Source: Xanthomonas arboricola
Lineage (GTDB): Bacteria; Pseudomonadota; Gammaproteobacteria; Xanthomonadales; Xanthomonadaceae
Reading direction: 5' to 3'
Assembly (NCBI RefSeq): GCF_003353015.1
Contig: NZ_QREM01000008.1
Location: forward strand, 540,803 to 578,879
DNA: 38,077 nt
Part shown: piece after piece, positions 1 to 12,596 of the stretch
Position numbering within the stretch: position 1 is the stretch's first letter
How the letters are laid out: the number at the start of each line of letters is the position of its first letter
Notes under the pieces: generated by a model
Databases searched by the model: none
The model's input: the letters and a program-made list of their open reading frames with translations, nothing else
What the model was told of the DNA's origin: nothing
Translations under genes and position numbers: made by a program

Positions 1-30
1 ATTCCCAATTCCCAATTCCCAATTCCCAAT
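1..30. repeat. Short tandem repeat, unit ATTCCCA
   Basis: Four head-to-tail copies of the 7-bp unit ATTCCCA plus a partial fifth fill the first 30 bases, ending 11 bp from the cysA stop codon. The array runs off the left edge, so its true copy number is unknown. Such ATTCCCA/TGGGAAT simple repeats are, from memory, a familiar intergenic feature of Xanthomonas genomes. Copy number is expected to vary between strains by slippage. Confidence 0.85.
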
Positions 31-41
31 GCCGGCCTGAA

Positions 42-1073
42 TCAGACCGGAAACACCCCGTACTGCCGCGCGGCCAGCCGCAGCTGCTGCCCCGGCTCGA
101 AGCTCCCCGCCGATGCCGGCAATTCCACTTCCACCTCGTTGCCTGCCGGCTCCAGCGTGGCGCGCAGCCGCAGACGCGCCCCGCTGCGCTGTGACCAGGC
201 TACCGTGGCCGGCCAGCCGGCGTCGTCCGGCACCAGGTCCTCCGGCCGCACGTAGACCTCCACCGGCCCGGCTGCCAGCGCGGCATCGGCTGCCGGCAGG
301 GCATGCCCGGCGACCTGGATCTGGCCTTGCGCCAGCACACCGGGAATGCGGTTCACCGCGCCCACGAACGAATACACGAACGGCGAGGCCGGCTTGTCGT
401 AGATCAGCGCCGGCGTGTCGAGCTGCTCGATGCGGCCACGGTTGAGGATGGCCACCCGATCGGCGAGCTCCAGCGCCTCTTCCTGGTCGTGGGTGACGAA
501 CACCGTGGTCAGGCCGGTGCGCTCGTGCAGCTCGCGCAGCCAGCGGCGCAGGTCGCGACGCACCTGCGCATCCAGCGCACCGAAGGGCTCGTCCAGCAGC
601 AGCACGCGCGGCTCGATCGCCAGTGCACGCGCCAGCGCCACGCGCTGCCGCTGGCCGCCGGACAGCTGGGTGGGATAGCGTCGCTCCAGGCCCTGCAACT
701 GCACCAGCGCCAGCAGCTCTTCCACGCGTGCGCGGATGCGCGCTTCGGCCCAGCGCTCGGCACCGCGCCGCACCCGCAGCCCGAAGGCGATGTTCTCGAA
801 CACGTCCATATGCTTGAACAGCGCATAGTGCTGGAACACGAAACCGACCCGGCGCGACTGCACGCTCATGCGGGTGGCGTCTTCGTCGCCGAACAGCACC
901 TGCCCGCCATCGGCATGCTCCAGCCCGGCCATGATCCGCAGCAAGGTGGTCTTGCCCGAACCGGACGGCCCCAGCAAGGCCAGCAACTCGCCCTGACGTA
1001 CGTCAAGAGTGATGTCGTCCAGCGCGGTGAACGTGTCGAACTGCTTGCGCAGGCGGTGGATGCGGATGCCCAT
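42..1073 (-). CDS. cysA: Sulfate/thiosulfate ABC transporter ATP-binding subunit CysA
   Basis: ATPase subunit that powers import of sulfate and thiosulfate through CysT/CysW. Counting from a GTG 6 bp further upstream, the Walker A GPSGSGKT lies near residues 37-44, the LSGGQ signature near 139-143, Walker B VLLLDEP near 159-165 and the H-loop histidine near 197; a regulatory C-terminal domain follows. I prefer the ATG at 1073 (343 aa) because a GAGGTG Shine-Dalgarno (1077-1082) sits just upstream and would overlap the GTG at 1079. It is the last gene of sbp-cysT-cysW-cysA, with a gap of a few bases after cysW. Length is slightly short for CysA but all motifs are intact. CysB-type control is expected from family knowledge; I did not see a clear site. 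Confidence 0.95.
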   Translation of the reverse strand: MGIRIHRLRKQFDTFTALDDITLDVRQGELLALLGPSGSGKTTLLRIMAGLEHADGGQVLFGDEDATRMSVQSRRVGFVFQHYALFKHMDVFENIAFGLRVRRGAERWAEARIRARVEELLALVQLQGLERRYPTQLSGGQRQRVALARALAIEPRVLLLDEPFGALDAQVRRDLRRWLRELHERTGLTTVFVTHDQEEALELADRVAILNRGRIEQLDTPALIYDKPASPFVYSFVGAVNRIPGVLAQGQIQVAGHALPAADAALAAGPVEVYVRPEDLVPDDAGWPATVAWSQRSGARLRLRATLEPAGNEVEVELPASAGSFEPGQQLRLAARQYGVFPV

Positions 1074-1080
1074 GTTCACC

Positions 1081-2034
1081 TCAATGTCGGTGGTTGGCGG
1101 CGAGCGAATCGCCGTGCCGCCATTCCAGGTACGTCTTCAGCGCCAGCGTCAGCAGCGCGGTCAATGCCAGCAACGAGGCACACGCGAACGCGGCGCTGTA
1201 GGCGTATTCGTTGTAGAGAATTTCCACATGCAGGGGCAGCGTGTTGGTGCGCCCGCGGATATGCCCGGACACCACCGACACCGCACCGAACTCGCCCATC
1301 GCGCGTGCCGCGCACAGCAACACGCCGTACATCAGGCCCCAGCGGATGTTGGGCAGGGTCACCCGCCAGAACATCTGCCACCCGTTCGCGCCCAGGCTCA
1401 ATGCGGCCAGCTCCTCATCGCTGCCCTGCTGCTCCATCAGCGGCATCAGCTCGCGTGCGATGAACGGGAACGTGACGAAGGTCGTCGCCAGCACGATGCC
1501 GGGCAAGGCAAACACGATGCGCGGCAACTGGATCAGCAGCTCGCCGAACAACGGCAGTTGCAGCCGCCAGCCTTCGTCGATCAACGGCCATGCCCAACCG
1601 CTGCGGCCGAAGATCAGCACGAAGATCAGGCCGGCCACCACCGGCGATACCGAGAACGGCAGGTCGATCAGGCTGATCAGCAAGCGCTTGCCGGGAAACT
1701 GGTGCTTGCTGACCGCCCACGCCGCCGCCACGCCGAACACCAGGTTCAGCGGCAGCACGATGGCAGTGACGATCAGGGTCAGCTTGATCGCCGACAGCGC
1801 ATCCGGGTCGACGATCGCACGCAGGAAGGTCTCCCAGCCGCCGCGCAGCGCCTCGGCGAACACCAGCACCAGCGGCAGCAGCAGGAACGCCAGCAGGAAC
1901 AGCAGCGCCCCCGCAATCATCGACCACTGCACCCAGCGCGGCTCGTTGGTGGCCGAGTCGGTGATGCGGCGCGCCTGTTCGGTCATCTGGCGGGTCTGCA
2001 GCATGGCGGGCAGCGGCGAGACAGCATCGTTCAT
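1081..2034 (-). CDS. cysW: Sulfate ABC transporter permease CysW
   Basis: One of two inner-membrane permeases of the sulfate/thiosulfate importer; pairs with CysT to form the channel energised by CysA. The 317-aa protein has about six hydrophobic segments and the permease-ATPase contact motif (EAA loop) around '[17 protein letters not shown]...LPNI'. It carries an N-terminal cytoplasmic extension of about 30 residues before the first membrane segment. The ATG at 2034 is preceded by GGAGG with 5-nt spacing, and it overlaps the cysT stop codon as ATGA, so translation is probably coupled to cysT. Confidence 0.95.
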   Translation of the reverse strand: MNDAVSPLPAMLQTRQMTEQARRITDSATNEPRWVQWSMIAGALLFLLAFLLLPLVLVFAEALRGGWETFLRAIVDPDALSAIKLTLIVTAIVLPLNLVFGVAAAWAVSKHQFPGKRLLISLIDLPFSVSPVVAGLIFVLIFGRSGWAWPLIDEGWRLQLPLFGELLIQLPRIVFALPGIVLATTFVTFPFIARELMPLMEQQGSDEELAALSLGANGWQMFWRVTLPNIRWGLMYGVLLCAARAMGEFGAVSVVSGHIRGRTNTLPLHVEILYNEYAYSAAFACASLLALTALLTLALKTYLEWRHGDSLAANHRH

Positions 2035-2891
2035 GCCGTCCTCCGTTGATGGCGCAGCAGGCGTGCCTGCAGCGTATTGACCACCAGCAGGATCACGAAC
2101 GACAGCAGCAGCATCGCCGCGGCAATCGCGGTGGCGCCGGCGTAGTCGAACTCCTCCAGCCGGATGGTGATCAGCAACGGCGCGATCTCGGTGGAGTTTG
2201 GCAGGTTGCCGGCGATGAAGATCACCGACCCGTACTCACCCACGCCACGCGCGAACGCCAGCGCAAACCCGGTCAGCACCGCCGGCCACAGCCCCGGCAG
2301 GACTACCCGCCACACGGTCTGCCAGCGCGATGCGCCCAACGTGGCGGCGGCCGCTTCCAGTTCGCGCTCGCTCTCGGCCAGCACCGGCTGCACCACCCGC
2401 ACCACGAACGGCAGGCCCACGAACACCAGCGCCAGCACGATGCCCAGCTGGGTGTAGGCCACCTTGATGCCGGCCGCCTCCAGCCAGCGTCCGACCCAGC
2501 CGTTGCCGCCGTACAAGGCGGTCAGCGCGATGCCGGCCACTGCGGTCGGCAACGCGAACGGCAGGTCGATCACCGCATCGAACAGGCGCTTGCCCGGGAA
2601 GCTGTAGCGCACGAACACCCAGGCCACCCAGGTGCCCATCACCGCATTGAAGGCACCGGCCGCAAACGCGGTGCCGAAGCTCACCCGCAGCGCCGACAGC
2701 ACGCGCGGCTCGCTCCACACCCGCCACAGGCCGTCCCAGCCCAGTCCGCTGGTCTTGACGAAGATACCCAGCAGCGGGATCAGCACGATCAACCCCAGCC
2801 AGGTCAGGGTGATTCCAAGACTCAAGCCCAGCCCCGGCATCACGCGTCGGCGCGGCGACGGCGCCGTGTGGGGTGCAACCGACATCGACAT
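2031..2891 (-). CDS. cysT: Sulfate ABC transporter permease CysT (CysU)
   Basis: Second permease of the sulfate/thiosulfate importer, 286 aa, with about six membrane helices and the EAA-loop motif '[23 protein letters not shown]'-like (split here by eye). The [12 protein letters not shown] segment is typical of CysT. It starts 3 bp after the sbp stop. Two in-frame ATGs, at 2891 and 2885, are both possible; the AGG upstream is better spaced for 2885, so the true protein may be two residues shorter. It overlaps cysW by 4 bp. Confidence 0.94.
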   Translation of the reverse strand: MSMSVAPHTAPSPRRRVMPGLGLSLGITLTWLGLIVLIPLLGIFVKTSGLGWDGLWRVWSEPRVLSALRVSFGTAFAAGAFNAVMGTWVAWVFVRYSFPGKRLFDAVIDLPFALPTAVAGIALTALYGGNGWVGRWLEAAGIKVAYTQLGIVLALVFVGLPFVVRVVQPVLAESERELEAAAATLGASRWQTVWRVVLPGLWPAVLTGFALAFARGVGEYGSVIFIAGNLPNSTEIAPLLITIRLEEFDYAGATAIAAAMLLLSFVILLVVNTLQARLLRHQRRTA

Positions 2892-2894
2892 CGC

Positions 2895-3914
2895 CTACTT
2901 TTTCGCCTGGATCTGGTCGAACACGCCACCGTCGGCGAAGTGTTCCTGCTGCGCCTTGTCCCAGGACCCGAACGCGTCCTGGATGGTCACCAGCTTGATG
3001 TCCGGGAACCGTGCCAGGTCGGCAGGGTCGGCAAATTCCGGGTGGCGCGGGCGATAGAAGTGCCTGGCCGCCAGCTTCTGTCCTTCCGGCGCATACAGGT
3101 AGCGCAGATACGCCTCGGCCACATCGCGGGTGCCGTGCTTGTCGACGTTCTTGTCGACCAGCGCCACCGACGGCTCGGCCAGGATCGACAGCTTCGGCAC
3201 CACGATCTCGAACTTGTCCTTGCCCAGCTCCTCGCGCGCCAGCAGCGCCTCGTTTTCCCAGGCCAGCAGCACATCGCCGATGCCACGCTGCACGAACGTG
3301 GTGGTGGCGCCGCGCGCGCCGGTATCGAGCACCGGCACGTTGCGGAACAACGCCTGCATGTAGCGCATGATGCGCTCGCGGTCGCCCTTGAAGATGTGGT
3401 CGGCGTAGGCCCAGGCAGCCAGGTAGTTCCAGCGCGCGCCGCCGGAGGTCTTGGGGTTGGGCGTCACCACCGCCACGCCCGAGCGCAGCAGGTCCGGCCA
3501 GTCGTGGATGTTCTTCGGGTTGCCCTTGCGCACCAGGAACACGATCGTCGAGGTGTACGGCGCGCTGTTGTCGGGCAGGCGCTTTTCCCAGTCGCGGTCG
3601 ATCAGCTTGGCCTTTTCGGCGATCGCATCGACGTCATAGGCCAGCGCCAGCGTCACCACGTCGGCTTCGATGCCGTCGATCACCGCGCGCGCCTGTTTGC
3701 CGGAGCCGCCGTGCGAGGTCTCCACCGTGACGGTGTCCTGCGGATGCTGCTGCTTCCACTGCGCGGCAAAGGCGCTGTTGTAGTCGCGGTAGAACTCGCG
3801 GGTGGGGTCGTAACTGACATTGAGCAGGCCGATGTCGCGCGCGCCTGCCGGGCCGGCCAGGACCAGCAGGCTGCACAACACGGTCGATACAAGACGGAAG
3901 CGGGGGTGGGTCAC
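2895..3914 (-). CDS. sbp: Periplasmic sulfate-binding protein
   Basis: Periplasmic solute-binding protein that delivers sulfate to CysT/CysW/CysA. Mature sequence begins near [18 protein letters not shown] and contains the family hallmarks 'SHGGSGKQA' and '[16 protein letters not shown]'. I place the start at a GTG (3914): TGGAG lies about 7 nt upstream and the first 25 residues then form a clean signal peptide ending in AGPAGA. The reading frame is open upstream to 3998 but that extension would bury the signal peptide. First gene of its operon (339 aa). Could equally be annotated cysP; sulfate versus thiosulfate preference cannot be decided from sequence alone. Confidence 0.92.
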   Translation of the reverse strand: MTHPRFRLVSTVLCSLLVLAGPAGARDIGLLNVSYDPTREFYRDYNSAFAAQWKQQHPQDTVTVETSHGGSGKQARAVIDGIEADVVTLALAYDVDAIAEKAKLIDRDWEKRLPDNSAPYTSTIVFLVRKGNPKNIHDWPDLLRSGVAVVTPNPKTSGGARWNYLAAWAYADHIFKGDRERIMRYMQALFRNVPVLDTGARGATTTFVQRGIGDVLLAWENEALLAREELGKDKFEIVVPKLSILAEPSVALVDKNVDKHGTRDVAEAYLRYLYAPEGQKLAARHFYRPRHPEFADPADLARFPDIKLVTIQDAFGSWDKAQQEHFADGGVFDQIQAKK

Positions 3915-4030
3915 AGCAATCTCCAAACCGTTGAGGCGCAGCTGAACAGCAAGCATGCCATGCTGCGTAGCGGCACGCAGGCGGTGAAATGACATCAAGG
4001 CCGCACCTTATGCCGATTTTGCATGACGTA

Positions 4031-4042
4031 GTGGTATGCCAC
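4031..4042. promoter_or_regulatory. Imperfect dyad GTGGTATGCCAC in the sbp/kbl divergent region
   Basis: The 170-bp region between the divergent sbp and kbl starts contains GTGGTATGCCAC, symmetric at 10 of 12 positions. A TAAAAT sequence (4052-4057), a possible -10 for kbl, lies 10 bp downstream but has no convincing -35. The dyad could be an operator for either gene. This is a pattern match only. Confidence 0.25.
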
Positions 4043-4084
4043 CGTGATCGTTAAAATCATGCGTCTCTTGCCACTGCGATCGCC

Positions 4085-5293
4085 ATGACCAACGCTCCCG
4101 CCGCGCTGACCGCCCATTACGCCGCCGAACTGGACACCATCCAGGCCCAGGGGCTGTTCAAGTCCGAGCGCATCATCACCGGCCCGCAGTCGGCCCGGAT
4201 CACCTTGGCCGATGGCCGCAGCGTACTCAACTTCTGCGCCAACAACTATCTGGGCCTGGCCGACCACCCGGACATCATCCAGGCCGCCAAGGACGCACTG
4301 GACACGCACGGCTTCGGCATGGCCTCGGTGCGCTTCATCTGCGGCACCCAGGATCTGCACAAGCAGCTCGAACGCACCATCGCCGACTTCTTCGGTACCG
4401 AGGACACCATCCTCTACGCGGCCTGTTTCGATGCCAACGGCGGCCTGTTCGAACCGCTGCTCGGCGAGCACGATGCCATCATCTCCGACGCGCTCAACCA
4501 CGCCTCCATCATCGACGGCGTGCGCCTGTGCAAGGCCAAGCGCTTCCGCTATGCCAACTGCGACATGGCCGACCTGGAAGCGCAGCTGCAGGCCGCCGAT
4601 GCGGCCGGCTGCAGGACCAAGCTGATCACCAGCGACGGCGTGTTCTCGATGGACGGCTTCATCGCCCCGCTGGACGAGATCACCGCCCTCGCCCGCAAGT
4701 ACAACGCGCTGGTGCATATCGACGAATGCCATGCCACCGGCTTTCTCGGCGCCACCGGCCGCGGCTCGGCCGAGGTCAAGGGCGTGCTGGACCGGATCGA
4801 CATCATCACCGGCACGCTGGGCAAGGCGATGGGCGGTGCGTTGGGCGGCTTCACCACCGCCAGGCGCGAAGTCATCGAACTGCTGCGCCAGCGCTCGCGC
4901 CCGTATCTGTTCTCCAACTCGCTGCCGCCGCATGTGGTGGCCGCCGGCATCAAGGCCTTCGAGATGCTGGAAGCCGCCGGCGAGCTGCGCACGCAACTGG
5001 TCGACAACACCCGCTACTTCCGCGAGCGCATGACCGCTGCCGGGTTCGATCTCAAGCCCGGCGTGCATCCGATCAGCCCGGTGATGCTCTACGACGCCCC
5101 GCTGGCGCAGACGTTCGCCGAGCGACTGCTGGAAGAAGGCATCTACGCCATCGGCTTCTTCTTCCCGGTAGTGCCCAAGGGGCAGGCGCGCATCCGTACC
5201 CAGATCAGCGCCGCGCACACCCGCGAGCACCTCGACCAGGCGATCGCTGCGTTCATCAAGATCGGCCGCGAACTCGACGTCATCAAGGACTGA
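4085..5293 (+). CDS. kbl: Glycine C-acetyltransferase (2-amino-3-ketobutyrate CoA ligase)
   Basis: PLP enzyme of the alpha-oxoamine synthase family that cleaves 2-amino-3-ketobutyrate with CoA to glycine and acetyl-CoA, the second step of threonine breakdown. The 402-aa length matches the family (about 398). Visible marks are '[10 protein letters not shown]', '[13 protein letters not shown]' near residues 75-90, the '[10 protein letters not shown]' motif, and '[13 protein letters not shown]', whose lysine (about residue 247) should form the Schiff base. The usual partner, threonine dehydrogenase (tdh), is not next to it in this window. Its stop codon overlaps the start of the HNH gene as TGATG. 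Confidence 0.96.
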   Translation: MTNAPAALTAHYAAELDTIQAQGLFKSERIITGPQSARITLADGRSVLNFCANNYLGLADHPDIIQAAKDALDTHGFGMASVRFICGTQDLHKQLERTIADFFGTEDTILYAACFDANGGLFEPLLGEHDAIISDALNHASIIDGVRLCKAKRFRYANCDMADLEAQLQAADAAGCRTKLITSDGVFSMDGFIAPLDEITALARKYNALVHIDECHATGFLGATGRGSAEVKGVLDRIDIITGTLGKAMGGALGGFTTARREVIELLRQRSRPYLFSNSLPPHVVAAGIKAFEMLEAAGELRTQLVDNTRYFRERMTAAGFDLKPGVHPISPVMLYDAPLAQTFAERLLEEGIYAIGFFFPVVPKGQARIRTQISAAHTREHLDQAIAAFIKIGRELDVIKD

Positions 5294-5682
5294 TGCGCAC
5301 GGTACTGCGCCAACGGCTGCTGCTGGCGGCGCAGACCGATACGCACGCGCACCTGGTGGACGGCAACTGGGAAACCCGCTGCCTGCATTGCCGTCGGCGC
5401 TTGCACATCGGCGTCGACGGCGAACCGCTCGGGCATACCACGCTGGAACACGTGGTCCCGCAGGCCTGGTTCGGCCGTCGCGCGGCAGCGGCGCTCTGTG
5501 CGCTGGTCGGCGACGATGCCAATGCAGCACGTAACCTCGCCCTGGCCTGTGCCAGCTGCAACCATGCCAAGGGCCGTCGCCACGATGCCAACGGTGCCGG
5601 CGACGCCCGCGCCGTCGAGGTGGTCAGCGCCTTGCTCAGCGCGCGCCTGGCGCGTTGGCGGGAGCCGCCGTCAGCGCGCTGA
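5293..5682 (+). CDS. Small HNH endonuclease family protein
   Basis: A 129-aa protein with a zinc-binding HNH fold: CxxC at C30/C33, the 'LEHVVPQ' histidine at 53, then 'NLALACASCNHAKG' with N81, C86, C89, N90 and H91. Family members nick or cut DNA; the substrate here is unknown. It starts inside the kbl stop codon (TGATG), implying coupled translation, and its last 47 bp overlap the 3' end of the opposing pseudouridine synthase gene. There is no methylase, restriction or defence partner nearby, so a housekeeping or repair role is as likely as defence. The start rests on the overlap; no separate Shine-Dalgarno is evident. Confidence 0.85.
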   Translation: MRTVLRQRLLLAAQTDTHAHLVDGNWETRCLHCRRRLHIGVDGEPLGHTTLEHVVPQAWFGRRAAAALCALVGDDANAARNLALACASCNHAKGRRHDANGAGDARAVEVVSALLSARLARWREPPSAR

Positions 5683-6487
5683 CTTCCTCCGGACTGAGCA
5701 TCCGCCACGCCCCCTTGCCCAACTCGCCCATCGCCAGCGCGCCGATCGCCACCCGCACCAGCCGCAGCACACCGATCTCCACCGCCGCCAGCAAGCGGCG
5801 AATCTGCCGATTGCGGCCTTCGTCCAGCACGATCTCCAGCCACGCATTGCGCTCGCCTTCGCGCAGCACAGCCACCCGCCTGGCGCGCAGCAGCACACCA
5901 TCGCCGTCCGGATCGGGATCGACCACGCCAGCCTGCAGCTGCGCCAGTTGCGCAGGACTTGGGCGGCAATCGATCTGCACGTGGTAGGTCTTGTCCGGCC
6001 CGGTTGCCGGGTCGGTCACGGCCGCTGCCCATTGCGGGTCGTTGCTGAAGAGCAGCAGGCCTTCGCTGGCCTTGTCCAATCGCCCGACCGGGGCGATCCA
6101 CGGCAGGCCGGCGCCATCGAAGCAGCGATACACCGTGTCCCTGCCCTGCTCGTCGCGCACCGTGGTGACCACGCCGCGCGGCTTGTTGAGCATCAGGTAG
6201 CAGCGCGCCGGCCCTGCCAACGGTTGTCCGTCGATGCGGATGGCGGAGTGCTGGTCGGCGCGGACCGGATATTCGGGATCGTGCACCACGCGCGCCGCCA
6301 CGCTGACCCGCCCTGCGGCGATCCAGCGCGCCGCTTCGGTACGCGAACACACGCCCAGTTTGGACAGCACGCGCGCCAGCCCATGGCGTGGCGCGGTGGT
6401 CGCGGTGGTCGTCACGGAGGCGCGCGACGCGCCGGCCGGACCACGCGTGCGCTGCCGGGACGTCGCCGGCGCAGGTCGCCGGGTCAT
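5636..6487 (-). CDS. RsuA/RluB/RluF-family pseudouridine synthase
   Basis: Converts a specific uridine of ribosomal RNA to pseudouridine. After a basic, low-complexity N-terminus of about 35 residues there is an S4 RNA-binding domain (about 35-90, 'RHGLARVLSKLGVCSRTEA'). The catalytic domain follows, with 'LMLNKPRGVVTT' and 'VGRLDKASEGLLLFSND'; D138 in GRLD is the expected catalytic aspartate. 'EGRNRQIRRL' near the C-terminus is also typical. I use ATG 6487 (283 aa); the frame is open a further 30 codons upstream but that stretch is arginine-rich and overlaps the preceding gene. The target uridine cannot be read from sequence. It sits 19 bp after the exported-protein gene and overlaps the HNH gene tail-to-tail by 47 bp. 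Confidence 0.9.
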   Translation of the reverse strand: MTRRPAPATSRQRTRGPAGASRASVTTTATTAPRHGLARVLSKLGVCSRTEAARWIAAGRVSVAARVVHDPEYPVRADQHSAIRIDGQPLAGPARCYLMLNKPRGVVTTVRDEQGRDTVYRCFDGAGLPWIAPVGRLDKASEGLLLFSNDPQWAAAVTDPATGPDKTYHVQIDCRPSPAQLAQLQAGVVDPDPDGDGVLLRARRVAVLREGERNAWLEIVLDEGRNRQIRRLLAAVEIGVLRLVRVAIGALAMGELGKGAWRMLSPEEVSALTAAPANAPGAR

Positions 6488-6506
6488 GCCGTCCCGACCG
6501 CGCGGC

Positions 6507-7019
6507 TTACTTGTTTTCGACCGGCTTGGCGTCGGCCGCCGGTGCAGGCGCCGCCGCCGTCGGCGCTGCGCCGGCAACCGGACGCGCCTTCACCACGCGC
6601 ACGCCGCGCGCCTTCATCCAGGCGTCGAATTCCTCGGCGGTCATGCGCTTGCCGTTCTGGCTCATGTCAAAGCGCCACGGCGTGTTGTCGAATGCGGTGG
6701 TGGCCTTGTAGGCGGCCGGATCGTTCGGATTGACGGTGCCGCCGGGCGGAATGACCTTGGCCAGGTCCTGGCAGCCTTCCACGCGCAGGCGCAGCAGCAC
6801 GCGGTCCACCGACTGCTCGGTGGTGTACGGCTGTGCCAGCACGCCGGTGGGCATGCCCAACTGCACGCTGCGGGCATAGAGCTCGGCGGCCGCCGGCGCA
6901 ATGACGGTGGCGGGCAACGGCAGTGGCTGGGACACCGTGCTGCCGGCGCAGTTCGGAGCGGCGTAGGCGGCGGGAATCAGGGCGAGACAGAGCAATCCAG
7001 CCGTAGCGGTACGCAGCAT
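6507..7019 (-). CDS. Exported protein of unknown function
   Basis: A 170-aa protein with a clear signal peptide (residues 1-20, cleavage after AAYA). The mature part has two cysteines ('APNCAGS', 'VEGCQDL'), which could form a periplasmic disulfide, and a motif 'RMTAEEFDAWMKARGVRV'. The C-terminal 25 residues are alanine/proline-rich. I do not recognise a characterised family. GGAAG precedes ATG 7019. It lies upstream of and co-directional with the pseudouridine synthase gene (19-bp gap), so the two may share a transcript, though no functional link is obvious. Confidence 0.8.
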   Translation of the reverse strand: MLRTATAGLLCLALIPAAYAAPNCAGSTVSQPLPLPATVIAPAAAELYARSVQLGMPTGVLAQPYTTEQSVDRVLLRLRVEGCQDLAKVIPPGGTVNPNDPAAYKATTAFDNTPWRFDMSQNGKRMTAEEFDAWMKARGVRVVKARPVAGAAPTAAAPAPAADAKPVENK

Positions 7020-7161
7020 CGGGTTCTTCCAGTTATGAGTGTGGTGGCGACGCGGCGAGTGTAGGCAGCGATGAACGCCGTTTCAACCGGAACCGTGCCT
7101 GGATCGCAACACAGACAGGATTTGCACTGTCCAGGTACGGATTTGCGGTTCCCACAAAGAC

Positions 7162-7186
7162 AAAACCCGGCACTAGGCCGGGTTTT
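7162..7186 (-). terminator. Intrinsic terminator of the ompA-like gene
   Basis: Ten-bp perfect stem AAAACCCGGC/GCCGGGTTTT with a 5-nt loop, starting 23 bp after the OmpA-like stop codon. T-runs flank both sides, so it could also stop transcription from the plus strand. The remaining 7020-7161 holds nothing I can call. Confidence 0.9.
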
Positions 7187-7209
7187 GTGTGCAACAGCTA
7201 GCGGTCCAA

Positions 7210-8307
7210 TTAGTTCTGGACGTTCAGCTCGGTACGACGGTTCTTCGCACGGCCTTCCGGATTGTCGGAACCATCCGGGTTGGCGTTCGGAGCAATCGGA
7301 CGGCTCTCGCCGTAGCCGATCGGGCCGACCAGACGCGACGCATCGACGCCGTTCTTGGTCAGGTAGTCGTACACGGTGGTCGCACGACGCTCGGACAGCT
7401 TCTGGTTGTACGCGTCGGTACCCTTCGAGTCGGTGTGACCGGCAACCTCGACCTTCAGGTCGGGGTAACGCTTCAGGATCTCGGTCGCTTCGCTCAGGAT
7501 CGAGACGGCGTCCGGACGCAGGGTCGACTTGTTGAAGTCGAAGTTCACGCCCTTCAGGTCGATCGACACAGGCACCGGGCAGCCGTCCGGACCGATGGTC
7601 TGGCCAGGCTGCGAAGCCGGGCACTTGTCGTCGCAGTTGTTGACGCCGTCACCGTCGTCATCCAGGTCTGCGCAGCTCGGGGCAACCGGAGCCGGAGCCG
7701 GCGGCGGAGCGGTCACCGGAGCAGGTCCCAACGGGATCACGACGCCGACCGAAGCCAGCACGTCGCCGAACCAGTCTTCCTGCGGAGCAGCAACGCTCTG
7801 GTCGTTGAAGTCAGCGCGGTAGGCCAACTCGGCACGCACGGCGACGCGCTTGTCGAAGGTGGTCTGCAGACCGACACCAGCCTTGGCGGCAAAGTTGCCG
7901 TCCTTCTGCTGGCCCGGCGAAACCGGGTTCGGGGTGGCGTCGAACTCTTCTTCCGAACGCTGGTAGCCCAGACCGAACAGCAGGTAGGGGTTCCAGCCGC
8001 GGCCTTCCTGGATGAAGTGGCGACGCAGGTCGAACGAGATGCCGTACTGGCTCCAGTTCTGGTCCTGATTGGCGTCGAAGTTCGGGTTCTGATAGTTCAG
8101 CTCGCCGTCGATCGACCAGTTCGGGCTGACGAACTTGCCCAGACCCAGGGTGACGAACGGGGCGTCATTGGTCAGACGATCGCTGTCCTGGAAGTTGAAG
8201 CCAGCGCTACCGGTCAGGTACCAACGGTCATCGAACTCCTGCGCGGAAGCAGCCTGGGCAACCGCCAGACCGCCGAGCAACGCGGCAGTGAGAATTTTCT
8301 TGTTCAT
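7210..8307 (-). CDS. OmpA-family outer membrane protein
   Basis: Outer-membrane protein anchoring the envelope to peptidoglycan. Residues 1-22 are a signal peptide (ends AQAASAQ). An N-terminal beta-barrel follows with alternating aromatic strands ('DDRWYLTGSAGFNF', 'WNPYLLFGLGYQ'). Next come a proline-rich linker (PAPVTAPPPAPAPVAPS) and a thrombospondin type-3-like acidic segment 'DLDDDGDGVNNCDDKCP' that probably binds calcium and carries a disulfide. The C-terminal OmpA domain has 'GVNFDFNKSTLRPDA' and 'VAGHTDSKG...NQKLSERRA', the usual peptidoglycan-binding residues. ATG 8307 has AAGGAG ten nt upstream; the frame is open 43 codons further but without signal-peptide logic. 365 aa. Confidence 0.93.
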   Translation of the reverse strand: MNKKILTAALLGGLAVAQAASAQEFDDRWYLTGSAGFNFQDSDRLTNDAPFVTLGLGKFVSPNWSIDGELNYQNPNFDANQDQNWSQYGISFDLRRHFIQEGRGWNPYLLFGLGYQRSEEEFDATPNPVSPGQQKDGNFAAKAGVGLQTTFDKRVAVRAELAYRADFNDQSVAAPQEDWFGDVLASVGVVIPLGPAPVTAPPPAPAPVAPSCADLDDDGDGVNNCDDKCPASQPGQTIGPDGCPVPVSIDLKGVNFDFNKSTLRPDAVSILSEATEILKRYPDLKVEVAGHTDSKGTDAYNQKLSERRATTVYDYLTKNGVDASRLVGPIGYGESRPIAPNANPDGSDNPEGRAKNRRTELNVQN

Positions 8308-8723
8308 GTGTATACAGCTCCTTCTTTGGGAGATAAAACCGATAGAGGCGTTGTTCTTGGTAAAGATGCTCGTCACATCCAGAGCCATCGGGGCGCAGAT
8401 TAAGCCGGCCTCAGTGAAGATCGCGTTAACGGTCATATAACATGTGAAAGCAATCTCCAGGGCCGGCGATCCCTTTCAATACTACGTATACAGCTTGATG
8501 AAGGGAAGGACCGCGCGCCCAGTTTGCGCATCGCGCCTGCATGAACCGCAGCCCAATTAAGCCAGTTGAATACGCCCTCGGATTGGGGCGACGAACGGAC
8601 TGCGCAGTGATGCGAAAACCACATTGGTGAACGCCAGACCCCGTCCGAGCTGAATTGTGGGGTCGGTGGTTGCAGCGCGACGGCAACACAACGCACCCTG
8701 AACTCCCCACCTGGAGCGACCCG
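8308..8723. other. Intergenic region between ompA-like gene and oxidoreductase gene
   Basis: 416 bp between divergently transcribed genes. It must hold the promoters of both but I could not identify convincing -35/-10 pairs. It contains TACGTATA-like and GTATAC short palindromes (one just before the OmpA-like start). No open frame here has family resemblance. Confidence 0.6.
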
Positions 8724-11961
<3,238 letters not shown>

Positions 11962-12440
11962 TGTGCATTGCTGCGACGGGCTGAAGGCCACGGCAGCTGG
12001 CCCATGATGCCCGTACGCACACGCGTGCGAGCATCGTGGGAGTCGGGGTTCAACGACACCGCCGATGATCGCGATGATGAAGCGTTGACCGCTGTGCACA
12101 TCCGACCTTCGCATCTCGAGATATCGCTGCTGCGTCAACACACCGACACAAGCACATCCTTCGGTGACGATGCTGTGCAGCACAGATTGCGGCTGACGCT
12201 GCAACCATTGGCCAGGCACGGCCTTGCGACGCTCGCAACTTTGCAGGAACGCACTGCGTGGCATGCGCGCCGCACCGATCCTTGCAGCATCCGCTGTCGC
12301 CTCGGCGATGCGACGCATCCAGCGGCGGCCTTGCGCGGTCGTCACCGAGCGCAGCGGTAGATGCCGCAGGCCATCACACGCGTCAAGCCCGCCTATTCAG
12401 CCGCGATTCTGTGATCGCCGCCTACCTTGCGCCAACTTTT
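11962..12440. other. Gene-free stretch after fadH
   Basis: About 480 bp with no open frame that resembles a known family on either strand. It contains short dyads (for example CTGTGCAGCACAG near 12173-12185). I cannot tell whether it is a decayed gene or untranslated sequence; the following leader (12444-12596) is treated separately. Confidence 0.55.
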
Positions 12441-12443
12441 TGA

Positions 12444-12596
12444 CCCACCGCATTTGGTGGGCACCTCCGGTAGATCCTCTTTCGCCGGAGACCGGGCGAC
12501 CCGTGGCAGGCCGCCTCCCCATGACGCCAAGCCCTCTGTACTGGTGCATCCACCTTGGATGCTCTGCGGACCGGCCCATACGGAGCAAGGAGTTCT
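12444..12596 (+). ncRNA. Hairpin-rich leader of the cell wall hydrolase gene (candidate)
   Basis: The 150 nt before the hydrolase start contain three hairpins: CCCACC/GGTGGG (12444-12461), CTCCGG/CCGGAG (12465-12490) and GCATCC/GGATGC (12546-12562). A short CGGG/CCCG pairing lies at 12493-12503. No U-run follows any of them, so they are not terminators. The spacing resembles a structured 5' leader or small RNA, but I do not recognise any known riboswitch class. Confidence 0.35.

Noticed and set aside
2046..3992. 648-codon plus-strand frame opposite cysT and sbp
   Set aside because: Antisense to two conserved transporter genes; no recognisable motif.
5293..5682. HNH gene as part of a restriction or defence island
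   Set aside because: No methylase, helicase, toxin or integrase nearby; neighbours are core metabolic genes and base composition is unremarkable.
12444..12461. CCCACC/GGTGGG stem as an intrinsic terminator
   Set aside because: No T-run follows on the plus strand; on the minus strand it is followed by A's, not T's.
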